Source of the DNA: Omphiscola glabra
Lineage: Eukaryota; Mollusca; Gastropoda; Lymnaeidae
Length of the DNA stretch: 64,000 nt
Direction: 5' to 3'
Assembly: GCA_964017045.1 (NCBI GenBank)
Contig: OZ024809.1
Coordinates: 10,315,012-10,379,011 of the forward strand
The translations under genes were made by a program, and so were the position numbers. Position 1 is the first letter of the stretch; each line of letters begins with the position of its first letter. Below the pieces are notes generated by a model. That model was not told the DNA's origin, searched no databases, and saw nothing but the letters and a program-made list of their open reading frames with translations. Shown here piece by piece: positions 32,401-45,100 of this stretch.

Positions 32401-35400
32401 AAAGTCTGCATCTGTGCACAACTTTCTAGCTTTAGAAACAATGAAAGGCAGCAGAGAAAATTTACACATCTCGGTGGCCATTGTTACGTCATGGCTATTT
32501 GTGTTCATGGAGAAAATGTGTTGTATAGTTTAAATGGACACTTGCAAAGGGGGGGGGGGGGGGGGTGTGGCTCTCATGGGGTGGTGGATGTGTAAGGGTT
32601 TTTTTATTCTATGAACTTTCATAGAGGAAGAAATTTTGTGAAATCCTTCAATTAAAATCCTGCTGGTATTTTTTTACTTTTTAATATTTCTACCACTTGC
32701 TCATCATTTCCATAGCTGTTCTACGTATTTATCTTTCATGGTGGGATACAATGATAAAATTAAAGGATCATATTCACAAGCAAATAACTCAAGCTTGCAC
32801 TGGGGGCACAATTACTATGTTACTTGTGTAGATCAGGGTATGACAAATTTATGTATTTAAATCCACTAGCATAGGATTTGGGGGGGGGGGGGGTTTAGGT
32901 CCCATATATCCAAAGCAGTTTTTTTTCCCCTGTAAATTGTGGGAGGGCATTTTTGGCCAAAATCTTTACTCAACACAGTAGTGTTAAACTTTTCTGAATT
33001 AATTTTCAACTGCTTCTGTGTGTAGTTTTAAATGAGGCCACAGGATGTAAGCATGTGACATCTTAATATTTAGATGACTGGATCATGTGACATCTTAATA
33101 TTTAGATGACTGGACCATGTGACATCTTAATATTTAGATGACTGGATCATGTGACATCTTAATATTTAGATGACTGGATCATGTGACATCTTAAATTATA
33201 GTATTGGATTGTGTGATGCATTCAAGACTTTTTATGTCACAAAATGATTGTAGCAAACCAAGGAAAGCAGTTTGGTACATGACACTGTGCTTGGTTTTGT
33301 ATCATAATCATGTTAATATTTCTCAAATTGAATGTTAATTTGTTTTGTTTTTTTCAATTATTTACTGAATAAATGTCTATAAAACTGTGATATTATTACT
33401 ACATTTTTTTCATATTTTAATAAAATTATTCTCTTATCTTACTTTCTGACCTACCCCCATCAAACCCATCAACCTCCCCCCATTCCCCTGAAAATATCAC
33501 CAAACATTTCTACTGGTCACTTACTGTTTTCTTCTTCACCGCCCTCCTCTGAACCATCGTCAATGTCTTCTTCCTTCTCCAAACACATGGCGCACGACTT
33601 TCTGCAGTTGGTGAACATCCATTTGGCATTGACCTTGCACTCACCATCCTTGGCCCAGTCGTCACATTTCTGCTCTTCTTTGTACGAGTTCTGGCAGTTA
33701 ACTTTTTTTTGGGAGAGAGAGAGAGAGTAGGAGTAAAAATGTTGAAGGAATCTAACTTGGCTACTTAGTGTTCCCACTGTAAACAATAATAAAGCTATTC
33801 ATACAGTAGGCCTACTTGATAAATTAACCAGAATTTAATTTGATTAACTGCATATTTGCCATATATCCTCAGTGAACAACCGCAAGCACTGTTTTGTATA
33901 CAAAAAATATAAACTCAGTAGGAATTATTATTAGACAAGTAGATTTCAATGCAAGTTCAGTAGGTTAGTTTCTTTCCTATCATATTTATTAAAGTATAAA
34001 ATTTTAAACTCTTTTATCTTTTCTTGATTGTTCAATTCCACCTGACTAGTATAGTGAAAAAAATAATCTCCATGTATCTTACACTTTTATTTCTTTTTTT
34101 TTTTACTTTTCTTATTTCAGTTGATTTTGTTAATTTTTTTTTAAAAAACTTAAATGAAATAAGCAAAAATAAAGCACCCCCCCCCCCATCATCCCCCCCC
34201 CAACCCCTCCTTGTGATAGAACCCGCAGACAAAATTATAATCAGAATATCCATTTTAAACTCTACTTCCTCCATCCCACCAGCAAACACAAACGGGTATT
34301 GAGCATAAGCTCCCACTTTTCACAAACGCACAACCACCTATCTTGAAAAGTTCATTAAGCATCAATGTTCAGCTATCTCAATTTCTACAGTGGAACGCAA
34401 TTAAACAACTGGTCAGGCAAAAGACTTTGTTATAAAAATTTAGTCAGATTAAAAAAAAAAATTTGTTCTCCCAATTACATAGGAATGTCCAAACCTTGAA
34501 ACTTATTTTGCAACCCACCTATAGCAGCCTATACCAACTACTTACCTTCCTGCCAGCTGCAAATATTCCAACCAATTCTAAACATTCCTACATAACTCCC
34601 GTTCCTACTAGCATCCCCACCAACTGCAAATATTTCAACCAATTCTAAACATTCCTACATGACTCCTGTTCCTACTAACATCCCCAAAAAATGGATAAAC
34701 TCCACCATTTGCCCCCAGCTTCAAAACCTCATCAACCTGGTCTTGTTTTATTTATCTATAATATAGATAGAAATGCTTTCATCTTCCACTACTTACAGAG
34801 AGGAATATATCTTCCCCCTTCTCCCCCCCCCTCCCATATTCAGACAAAATCTTGTGTATAAAACCAAGATGGTCTGAATTGAGAACTTACCTTCAGGCCT
34901 AGTGGCCGGGTCCCCACACAACCCACATGTCGACCTGCAGTTGGACTTCATCCAGCCAACATTGGTAGAACAATCTCCCCTCTGCTTCCACACAGCACAC
35001 TTGACACTAGAGAACTCATCTTTGCACACACCTGTTGGTGTGCATGAATAATTTGTACTCATTAGTAGATGTACTCATCATAACACAAACAAAGATATTT
35101 GTTAGGATGCCAAGGTGGGGAGGAGGCGCATTACACAATGTAAATGGTAAGGTCCCAAAAGAGTGATACTTAACTTACACTGGATGGTAATAAAGGTATT
35201 TGACCAAATTAATTTCTGTTGTGACATATCATAACATTTGTTACATTTACATGACATAAAAAGGGGATAAAGTAAAGTTATACATCTTTTGTTCTTTTAA
35301 TCTTTACTTAGGCTTATAATTATAGCCTATACTATACTATAACTTACTCACTTCTGTAATAACTGCCATTAAATAAATTATATGTATTAATTTTATCCAA

Positions 35401-38400
35401 TAATTACCTAATTGTAACAAAAGGCAAACTAGTGCTGAGAAACTAATCAGTCTAATCAATTTAAATTTAATTATTTAATTCACATCAACATTTCTCCTGG
35501 TTTCATTTACATTTATTAATTAATTAAGTTATTATAATTAAGTTTAACTTAAACTTTAAGTATGTAGTGTAGTAGTAGTAGTAGTAGTAGTAGGCCTACA
35601 AAGTAGTAGGCTGGTTTCGTTGTTACACGATTTACAACAAACAAACAAAACAGTGACTTCACTTTGTAACTAAAACTGTATTAGTTAAAGTTAATGAACA
35701 GTACCTACTTCAGAGTACACTAATACTAATAAACAGCCTAGTCCTGAGCCTGAGTGGCCTGAGGCAGAAGCCGAAGGCGGCGCGAAGGCATGCATGCATT
35801 GAATTGAACATGGTAATCAATAATTTATTGCATTATTAACTTAGCCAAAGAAAAATATAGAACAAAAACGACCAAGCAGGGGACATGATTCGGTAAGGCA
35901 ATAAGGTGTCCATTTTTAAAAAGTGCAAACCAGGACCTTTACAACTGTTTTGGTCCGGTGGGTGTCCAAATGTGAACAATTACTGTGGTAATGCAATCAG
36001 AACTCTTTTATTCGTGAGGCATAAAACGGCGAACTATTGCTAGAGAAATTATCGTGAATGTCACCGCCAATATGGATAAATGATTATTATTTTTTAGTCG
36101 TGTCTTTTATATATGCCTGAATATCAGACTGGTGTGGCAATTTAAACTCATGACTAGCCAGGTCTAACGTCCACAAAGATGGAAATAAAAAACTGTTGTA
36201 CTCGAAAAAACAGTATGAATGGTTATTTTAATCTTAAACTTGACTATCACCGATGACGGGATCTTTGCAATTTTAAGGTTTTTTAATATCAAACATTAAG
36301 TTTTGGGAATTAAAATGTATTAGTTTACAGTAAATGCAACACATGCATAAAATACCCAACATTGAAAATCGTAATTTATTTCTTTAAAGTAATTGTCAAT
36401 GTCAATGGTGAATTTGCTTTAAAAGTTGTGGTTTTGTTGTTGTTTTAACTTCAAACCGAATGTTTAATGCATTTTATTTAGATTTTAATGTTATGGCATT
36501 TAGGCTATTTTTGTTGTAAAACAAAGTCTCTTTGTATTATAAATGACCAGTGGCGTAGTGAGGGGGAGCAAGGGGGGCATCATGCCCCGGGCGCTACTCA
36601 CAAAGGGGCGCCAAATGGTATATTTTACTATAATATTGTATGGTTTTCGAATAGGGGGCGCTAAAAAGGTATTGGGGGGCGCTAAAAAGGTTTTGTGCTC
36701 CGGGCGCGAGTTAAGCTCGCTACGCCACTGTAAATGACGCCATGCTATTTTGTAAGATTCCGCCCAGCCCCCAAACAAAAATATCGTCACAATTTTGTAA
36801 ATGAAAAATAAGACACTTTTATCGTCATCACACATGGTCAAAAATGCGGGACTTCCCACCAGGGTCATCAATTGGGGAGGGCAAGTGGGAATTTCCCCCG
36901 ACCCCACTCCCCCAAATTTGTAGGATTAAAAAAAAAACAACAACAACTAGATATCAGTATCTAGGACGGCAGAAAATCAAACGTAAGTTAATATAAAGAA
37001 GAACAATAAAATAATCGATCATTTGAAATTAAGAATAGAAAAGTAAAAAATAATCTGGCAATTCTTATTTAAATTGTAATGTACTCTGGCGCGTCCAGTA
37101 ATAAACAACTCCACAAGCAGGCCAATTTCTGCCCCCCCCCCCCCCCCGAAAAAAGATGAAAATACGCCCCTGCCCCTCGTCCTTGGACGCTTGACATCTT
37201 TTATGGGTGGCCCCTGATAGGAAACGTTTCATTCTCACGAATCGCCAGATAATAACCAAAAACAAGCATCATGTGTTACAAGACATATCCAACATACAAC
37301 AACAAAATGTAATATAAAGACGGGTTAGGTTACCATTCCATAACAAAACAAAATGCAAGGACTAACGCGAAATAACAACTAGGGATGCCATCGCAAGCCA
37401 AATTAACCATGACTAGGTTTCTATTGCAAGCCAACTAAAAACAAAATAAATGACTTCAATGTTAGTTCAAACAATGGACACTTTATCATGACCCATAACC
37501 ACAGTTCACCTAAATTCGACCACTTCTTTGGCATGACTTTTGTAATCCTGGCAAACCACTGCCACGGCCATAGCATGAAGTTCATATCTGGCAATCACAA
37601 GGCAGATGTCAGCATTACCATGGAAACCTAAACTAAACCAATTATTTTTACACCAGTTTTATCAGTTTTAATTAGGAACGTGCTCTCCATTTCATGTCAG
37701 TCGGTTTTATAACGTAAGATTTTATCAACGTGAATTGTAAACAACAACGCAGACATTTAAACAATCCTTTACTCCTGAACTCAGCTTACGGCTCAAAGAA
37801 GACTTTTAGTGATTTAGTGTGATAAAATCTTTATTTTTAGCCATAATGTCTTCTTTCAAATTGTCTTTGTTTCCGCCTTCATCTCTTTAACTTATCGGAG
37901 TATCTATCTTTATCTCCAGCTCTAAAACTCTAACTCTTAGTTTCTCATCCTTTATTTTATGTGTATTTAAATTTAGATTAGTGTATACTGTCTGTATATA
38001 TGCGTATCACTTTCTAAGTTACCATCCATCCTTCAATCCATTCCTTTAACAGTCTCGTCTTCCATATTACATCATCTACCTCCCAGTACCTAAGATTCGC
38101 CCTACTGACCTTGCTGTTGAGTCGGCTCAGCCCCACACACGCCGCACGCTTTCTTACAATGCTCCTTCATGTACAAAGGGTTCCTCTCACACTCGCCCTG
38201 GTTTGCCCAGATGTAGCACGCCCAGCTATTGTAGTTGTTGACACATTTCACTGGGGAAAAAAATATGTCTCTAAAAATTGAAACATTTCACGGAAAGCAA
38301 GACATCAAGGCAAAAACGTTGACCAAATTAAACGGATGAAAACGGTGTTTTTATTGTTTCAAAACTTTAATAATAATTGTTTCACAAATTTAATAATAAT

Positions 38401-39086
38401 TGTTTATGAATACCACCCTCACTAAAAGCACACCCACACATTGACAAAATAAAAGTATATAATTTTGGATGATACTTTTGTATCTTTGAAACTATCTTAA
38501 AATTACTTTAAATCTATATTTTACTGAAATTTGAGTGATACATCAACTGTCCTCATCTGTATTCCTCCATTAAATCTATATTTTACTGAAAATTGAGCGA
38601 TACATCAACTGTCCTCATCTGTATTCCTCCATTAAATCTATATTTTACTGAAATTTGAGAGATACGTCAACTGTCCTCATCTGTATTCCTCCATTAAATC
38701 TATATTTTACTGAAATTTGAGCGATACATCAACTGTCCTCATCTGTATTCCTCCATTGAGCTGATTGCCACACGAAAAATATAGGACACACTATGTAGAC
38801 ATGCTGCTTTGGCTTTGTCATTTGGTAAAACAATCTATAGTTGATACCCCATCACGATCACCTACCATCTTTATCTGATTTTGTACTGTCACAATCCTTG
38901 CTACCATCATCACAGATGCAGTTGCAGTTCTGGTCCACATGTCCTTTGGGTCCACACTTGTTTTTGTCAGGACAATGGCCTGTAAACATCAACCAGTAGG
39001 GGTCTTCCATTAACATACATGTACTAGGTGTTTGAAATTACATACGGGTACATTTGAAGTGCTGGTGTATATTACTCTTTCTCTCT

Positions 39087-39117
<31 letters not shown>

Positions 39118-42100
39118 TTCTTGGTATATATATTTTTATTTATAAATAAACTATGACCAGTAACTGTTCATTATGCCTCCCCCCCATTTTTCTATGACCT
39201 TCACCCACCCTCCTCTCACACACCCCCCCCCCCCCCCACTTATAAATAACATAAAATTATAAGAGCTTGTCGTCACTGGAATACCCCTTAGCCTACCTCA
39301 TAATCATTTTATACTCTCTTAACCAGATACGAATCACATGATATTCGACCTCTGACTCTTCATTTATTTTGTGTCTCAAACAACGAACAAGTGAGATGGT
39401 ATGCTATTCCATTGAACTGAAAACAGGGGCAAGACGAATCCCTATGTTTCTATAAATAGATGAACGGGAAAGAACGGACGATATTTTCGCTTGGGCTTGA
39501 GATACATCATCGATGAACCAACCTGAACAATTGTACATGAGGTTCGTCACGTGTACATCTGTGTACGACAGCTCTTTAAGGTACACTTTGCCAATACTGT
39601 CCTCTTTGGAGCGGTCAAATGCCCGGATGGTCTGGCTGTTGCCGTCTGATGCGAAGGCCTGTAGAAACAACGCTGAAATATCACCACGGCTAAATCCGCA
39701 ATCACCTTCACAATCATCAATTCTTCGATCATCCACTCCACAATCACTAACCCCCTCAATCGTTACCCCAACAATCATCGACCCAACATCACCACCCTAC
39801 AATCATCACAACCAATCGTTGTCCCAACAATTATCACCCCGAAAATTACCTTCACAACACCCCCCCCCCCACACACACACACACATCAATGATTTTCACT
39901 ATCAACATTACCTTCACCATTGCCATCACATGAAAATCATGACACTGTACACACCTTCTGAGAGTTAAGTTTTAGTTTTGATGTAGTTGATGTCCTGGTT
40001 CCGATGATTATTTTGAACTGCTTTTATGTGAAGATCTATTTACTTCATCGAGAAAATAACTAGACCAGTGACTCTCAAGCTAGAGTCCTCAAACCCTCGA
40101 ACTCTTGGGGGTTCTACTAAGTAATTTGGGGGGGGGGGGGTCCCGAAAAGATAATCCATGCATGTCTTACTGTAGGAGATTAGTATAGCAAAGTAAGTTT
40201 AACCTGAAAAAAAGGAACGCAACAAAACAACGAACGTATCGGCAGGAAGCACTTAGCTGAGAAGTAGTATCCAAGAGGGCAGCTAATGACTAGTGTCTTA
40301 CCGTTATCCCATAATGCATCACGGATGAGTACTCATACGGTACACTCATCTGGTCGACTTCCCGTGTGGTGTACTTGTTGAACCAGATCCTCATGTGGGG
40401 CGCAACGTTGTGGTACAGTATCTCGATGTAGTCGTCTCGGTCTGGGAGCTGGTGCTCGTGGACCAGGCCGAGGGCGTGGCCGATTTCGTGGAGGTAGAGC
40501 CCTTTCTGAAAAAAAAATCCAAAACATTTGAGTCACCACTCATCTTTGTACACGTGTGTGACAGACACACAGACGTCATCGTGTGTCTACGGGAGGCCCT
40601 CTGCCACTTTTCGGTGATGTGCCCCCCCCCCCTCTTTACATTCAAAGTTGAAGGGATTTTTTCCCCACAACTTTAGCAATTTAAGTATCGAAGTGGCTAT
40701 AGGTACACGGGTACCAGAATTGAGAGGTTGGGATTTTAAAAAAACGATTTAAAATATTATTGTTGGGTTTGTAAGACCAAATGAGGTATCAAATGAAAAA
40801 TAATTGAATGTACTATACGTTTGAAAACTTAATTCTTCATTTTAACTAAAATAAACTACTACAAATGACAACCGAATAGTATTAGTCAAAATGGACCCGG
40901 ACACGCAGCGCCGCCATTCGCACCCGGGTACGATTAAGCTAATATTAGAGTTTATAATGATAAATTTTAGTGTTTCAAATTAAAAATTATAAATTATAGA
41001 ATTTCATTTTAATAAGTCAATGCATGTACATAGAATGTAACTGAAATTCTAATAAAATTACTCTAAAAATATATTTATACATCACAATTATAAATGTCTT
41101 ATGTCATAGTTAGTAACACAATCACCCTCTCTTGCTGCCAGTGTCAGTTGTGTCATAGCTAGCGCTATCACACTCTCTTGCTGTCAGTTGTGTCATTGCT
41201 AGAGCAATCACCCTCTCTTGATGTCAGTTGTGTTAACAACCTGTCAGTTGTGTCATAGCTAGAGCAGTCACCCTCTCTTGCTGTCAGTTGTGTCATAGCT
41301 AGAGCAATCACCCTCTCTTGCTGTCAATGTCAGTGTCAGTTGTGAGGAGACGTTACTTAAATAATGAAATTGAAGTGCACGTACTTAAGAAACATTTATC
41401 TTTTTTTTTTTTTTTGTTATCCATATAACTTGTTCAAAAGAATTGTTTAGGACAGCGGTTCTCAACCTGTGGGTCGCGACCCCTTTGGGGGGTTGAACCA
41501 CCCTTTCACAAGGGTCACCTAAGACCATCGAAAAACACATATACTCTACAGTTATGAAGTAGCAACGAGCATAATTTTGTGGCTGGGAGGTCGCCACAAC
41601 ATGAGAAACTATATCAAGGGGTCGCGGAATTAGGAAGGTTGAGAACCACTGGTGTAGGAGATGCTATTTTGTATGGTGACAAATGGCTTGGGGGGTTGAG
41701 TGCTGTCACGTGTTAGGATGTCACTGGATGGTCCACTCAGGAAACGGGCTTTGGAAAGAGGGCAAATCTTGACACCTGGTTGAAATGTTCTTATCAAGTG
41801 TAAATGTATGTTAGAGTTGCGAGCTCAAGCATTGGCAGTGTTGTCCGAACATTTGACCAGTGGTAGTGTTGTCTGGACATTTGACCAGTGGTAGTGTTGT
41901 CTGGACATTTGACCAGTGGTAGTGTTGTCCGGACATTTGACCAGTGGTAGTGTTGTCCGGACATTTGACCATTGGTATTGTTGTCCGGACATTTAACCAG
42001 TGGTATTGTTGTCCGTACATTTGATCAGTGGTAGTGTTGTCTGGACATTTGACCAGTGGTAGTGTTGTCCGGACATTTGATCAGTGGTAGTGTTGTCTGG

Positions 42101-45100
42101 ACATTTGACCAGTGGTAGTGTTGTCCGGACATTTGACCATTGGTATTGTTGTCCGGACATTTGACCAGTGGTATTGTTGTCCGTACATTTGATCAGTGGT
42201 AGTGTTGTCTGGACATTTGACCAGTGGTAGTGTTGTCCGGACATTTGACCAGTGGTAGTGTTGTCCGGACTTTTGACCAGTGGTAGTGTTGTCCAGACAT
42301 TTGACCATTGTTATATGTTGTCCGAACATTTGACCATTGGTATATGTTGTCCGAACATTTGACCACCGCATTTGATGTCTAATCATTATCTTTGTCTATT
42401 GTTGAATTTTATGAAGTGTAATGCAAAAAAACCCAACAAAAAACATATTTGCATTTTCCTAGTTGAAGTACTAGGATAAAAAAAAATTGAGAAGCGCTGG
42501 ACTGTATTGTTTTAATTATTTTTAATAAGATCAATCTTTCCGTTCTAGATAGACTAAGGGTGGCTTATCAGGTCTAGATAGACTAAGGGTGGCTTATCAG
42601 GTCTAGATAGACTAAGGGTGGCTTATCAGGTCTAGATAGACTAAGGGTGGCTTATCAGGTATAGATAGACTAAGGGTGGCTTATCAGGTCTAGATAGACT
42701 AAGGGTGGCTTATCAGGTCTAGATAGACTAAGGGTGGCTTATCAGGTCTAGATAGACTAAGGGTGGCTTATCAGGGACGATTGCCACCAGATATACTTAC
42801 AAATCTACAGCCTGGGGCCTGAAGATTCAATGACTGGACCCCTCCAACCATACCAAGCTGAGAGTTACAACTGTGGATAGAGCAACAGATAGCTGTGAAT
42901 GTGGGTCTCACACGGAGCAAAGGATCATTTAATCCTTTTTAAAACTGGGTTTGTTTGTTTTTTTCAGAGGGGATACTATGAACGAGACTGCGTTAAAGCA
43001 AAGTGAAAGCTTTATGGGATAGGATACGGATAGAATGGATGTTTAAAGATGGATCTGGATGTTTAAAGATGGATCTGCGAATGAATAAATTCACAGATGC
43101 ATTGGTGGATGCGAAAATATGCATGCTCTTGTTTATGTGGTTATGGTGTTGAAATAAGCTAATTTGAAAACTGTCAAAGTGACACCTTATAAAGGTTCCC
43201 CCAACCATTTTGGAAACTGTCAAAGTGACACCTTATCAAGGTTCCCCCAACCATTTTGGAAACTGTCAAAGTGACACCTTATCAAGGTTCCCCAACCATT
43301 TTGGAAACTGTCAAAGTAACACCTTATCAAGGTTCCCCCATCTATTTTGGAAACTGTCAAAGTGGCGCTTTATCAGCCCCCCCCCCCTTTTATTCATATT
43401 CGACGCCGCCTATGATTTGTTTAACAAAAGTCTCCAACAACAGTAACAATACTACTAAGAGGGGGTAGACTGCAAGCAGGTTTAGTTAAGGAGAAAAATT
43501 TAACAAAATCTGAAAAAAGGGACACAACAAAACAACGAACGTGTCGGCAAGAGGCCGACATTGGCGATCAGAACAAACGACGTGTTACACAGAAATAAAA
43601 CTTAGCTGAAATGTTATATCCGAGTGTACAACAAGTGGACAACAGCAGTAGGACTGCAGCAAGAGAACAGCAGCAAGAGCACAGCAGTAGGAGGAAGCAG
43701 CAGGGGGACAGCAGCAAGTGGACAGCAGCAGGAGGACAGCAGCAAGTGGACAGCAGCAAGTGGACAGCAGCAAGAGGACAACAGCAAGAGGACAACAGGA
43801 AGAGGACAGCAGGAAGAGGACAGCAGCAAGTGGACAGTGCAGCAAGAGGAATGTACACCGCTCACACAAATGAGTGCAAGCACACCAGGTTGAGAAACCC
43901 TGCCCGGAAACGACATCAGTACTCACCCGACGCCATTTTGAAAGCGGACGCTATTTTTATCCTCAGTGACAGCGGGTCTAAATTTGACACAAGTGTACCT
44001 CTCCCATTCAGTCATGGCTCTCTTCATCATATATTGCTCCTTGTCATCTATGGTGTGAAAGAAATATGCTCTATAGTTATAATGGCCATCAAATGTAAAG
44101 GTGTGAAAGAAATATGACGTACAGTTATAATGGCCATCAAATATAATGGCATATTTTTAGAAAAAAACACATTTATTATAACAACAGAACTGCCGATTAC
44201 GAAATTTTCGAATTTTTACACGTCTGCGCCCTTTAATCAATACGAAAATACGATTTCAAGCAAAAATACGAATCCCCTCCTTTTTTCCCTTACAATACCT
44301 GCATTCCCCGTGTCAAAATTAAGACGGAAAATTTATGGCAAGTTGTGTTCCTTCAATTTTACATGTTTGATTGTTTGTTTGTTTGTTTCTCATTGGGTTG
44401 TTTTGTCTTGTAATATTAATCATTAAGGAGACGATGACATTTTTTAAAAAAATGCCACTAAATCAAACAGTGGCGTGGCGAGATTAACTCGCGCCCGGGG
44501 CACAATACCCTTTTAGCGCCCCCCCCTATTCTAAAACCATACAATATTATATGTAAAATATACCATTTGGCGCCCCTTTGTGAGTAGCGCCCGGGGCATG
44601 ATGCCCCCTTTCCCCCCCCTCGATACGCCACTGAAATCAAAACAATTAAAGCAGCCATTAGAGTGTGTGTGGGCAGGTCAGTCAAATGACGTTTACTTTC
44701 TTGAATCATTACCAAAATGCCCCTTGGCAAACAGGTAGGGAATCTCGGAGTTCGTCCACCTCAGCGTTGTGCTCCTGGTCGCCTTCCGCTTGTTCCTGGT
44801 GCTGTAATCTTCGGCAAAGTCAAAAAAGTAGTTCGCATCCATATCGACGCCAACTGGTGCCGGCATCATCCCCATCTTGTACATCTCGCTGTGGATATGA
44901 CATTCGTGAAGATTAGATTAGCATACAATGACCATTAATATAAATACACGACACTGTTAGTATTTCCCTATTAAGAAGAAGAAACTTTTTTCGCAGCCTC
45001 CCCACGCCATACCTTAAGAGAGAAAAAAAATCTAAAACATACACTTTTAAATGCCTTTGAATTGGGCGTTTTCTGTACAACTCTAATTTTAAGAATTAAG

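Noticed and set aside
21157..38250. ShKT exons as stand-alone peptide toxin genes
   Set aside because: ShKT modules are named after a toxin, but here they join in phase to an astacin protease; no separate signal peptide exon precedes them.
40395..40676. Plus-strand 93-codon frame
   Set aside because: It is the antisense shadow of the catalytic exon carrying HEIGHALGLVHEH.
40071..42505. A single hAT element bounded by CAGTGACTCTCAAGC and GAGAAGCGCTGG
   Set aside because: The ends are poorly matched and the interval contains the catalytic exon of the protease, so these are chance or separate remnants.
44665..44938. Plus-strand frames of 83 and 73 codons
   Set aside because: Shadows of astacin exon 4 on the opposite strand.
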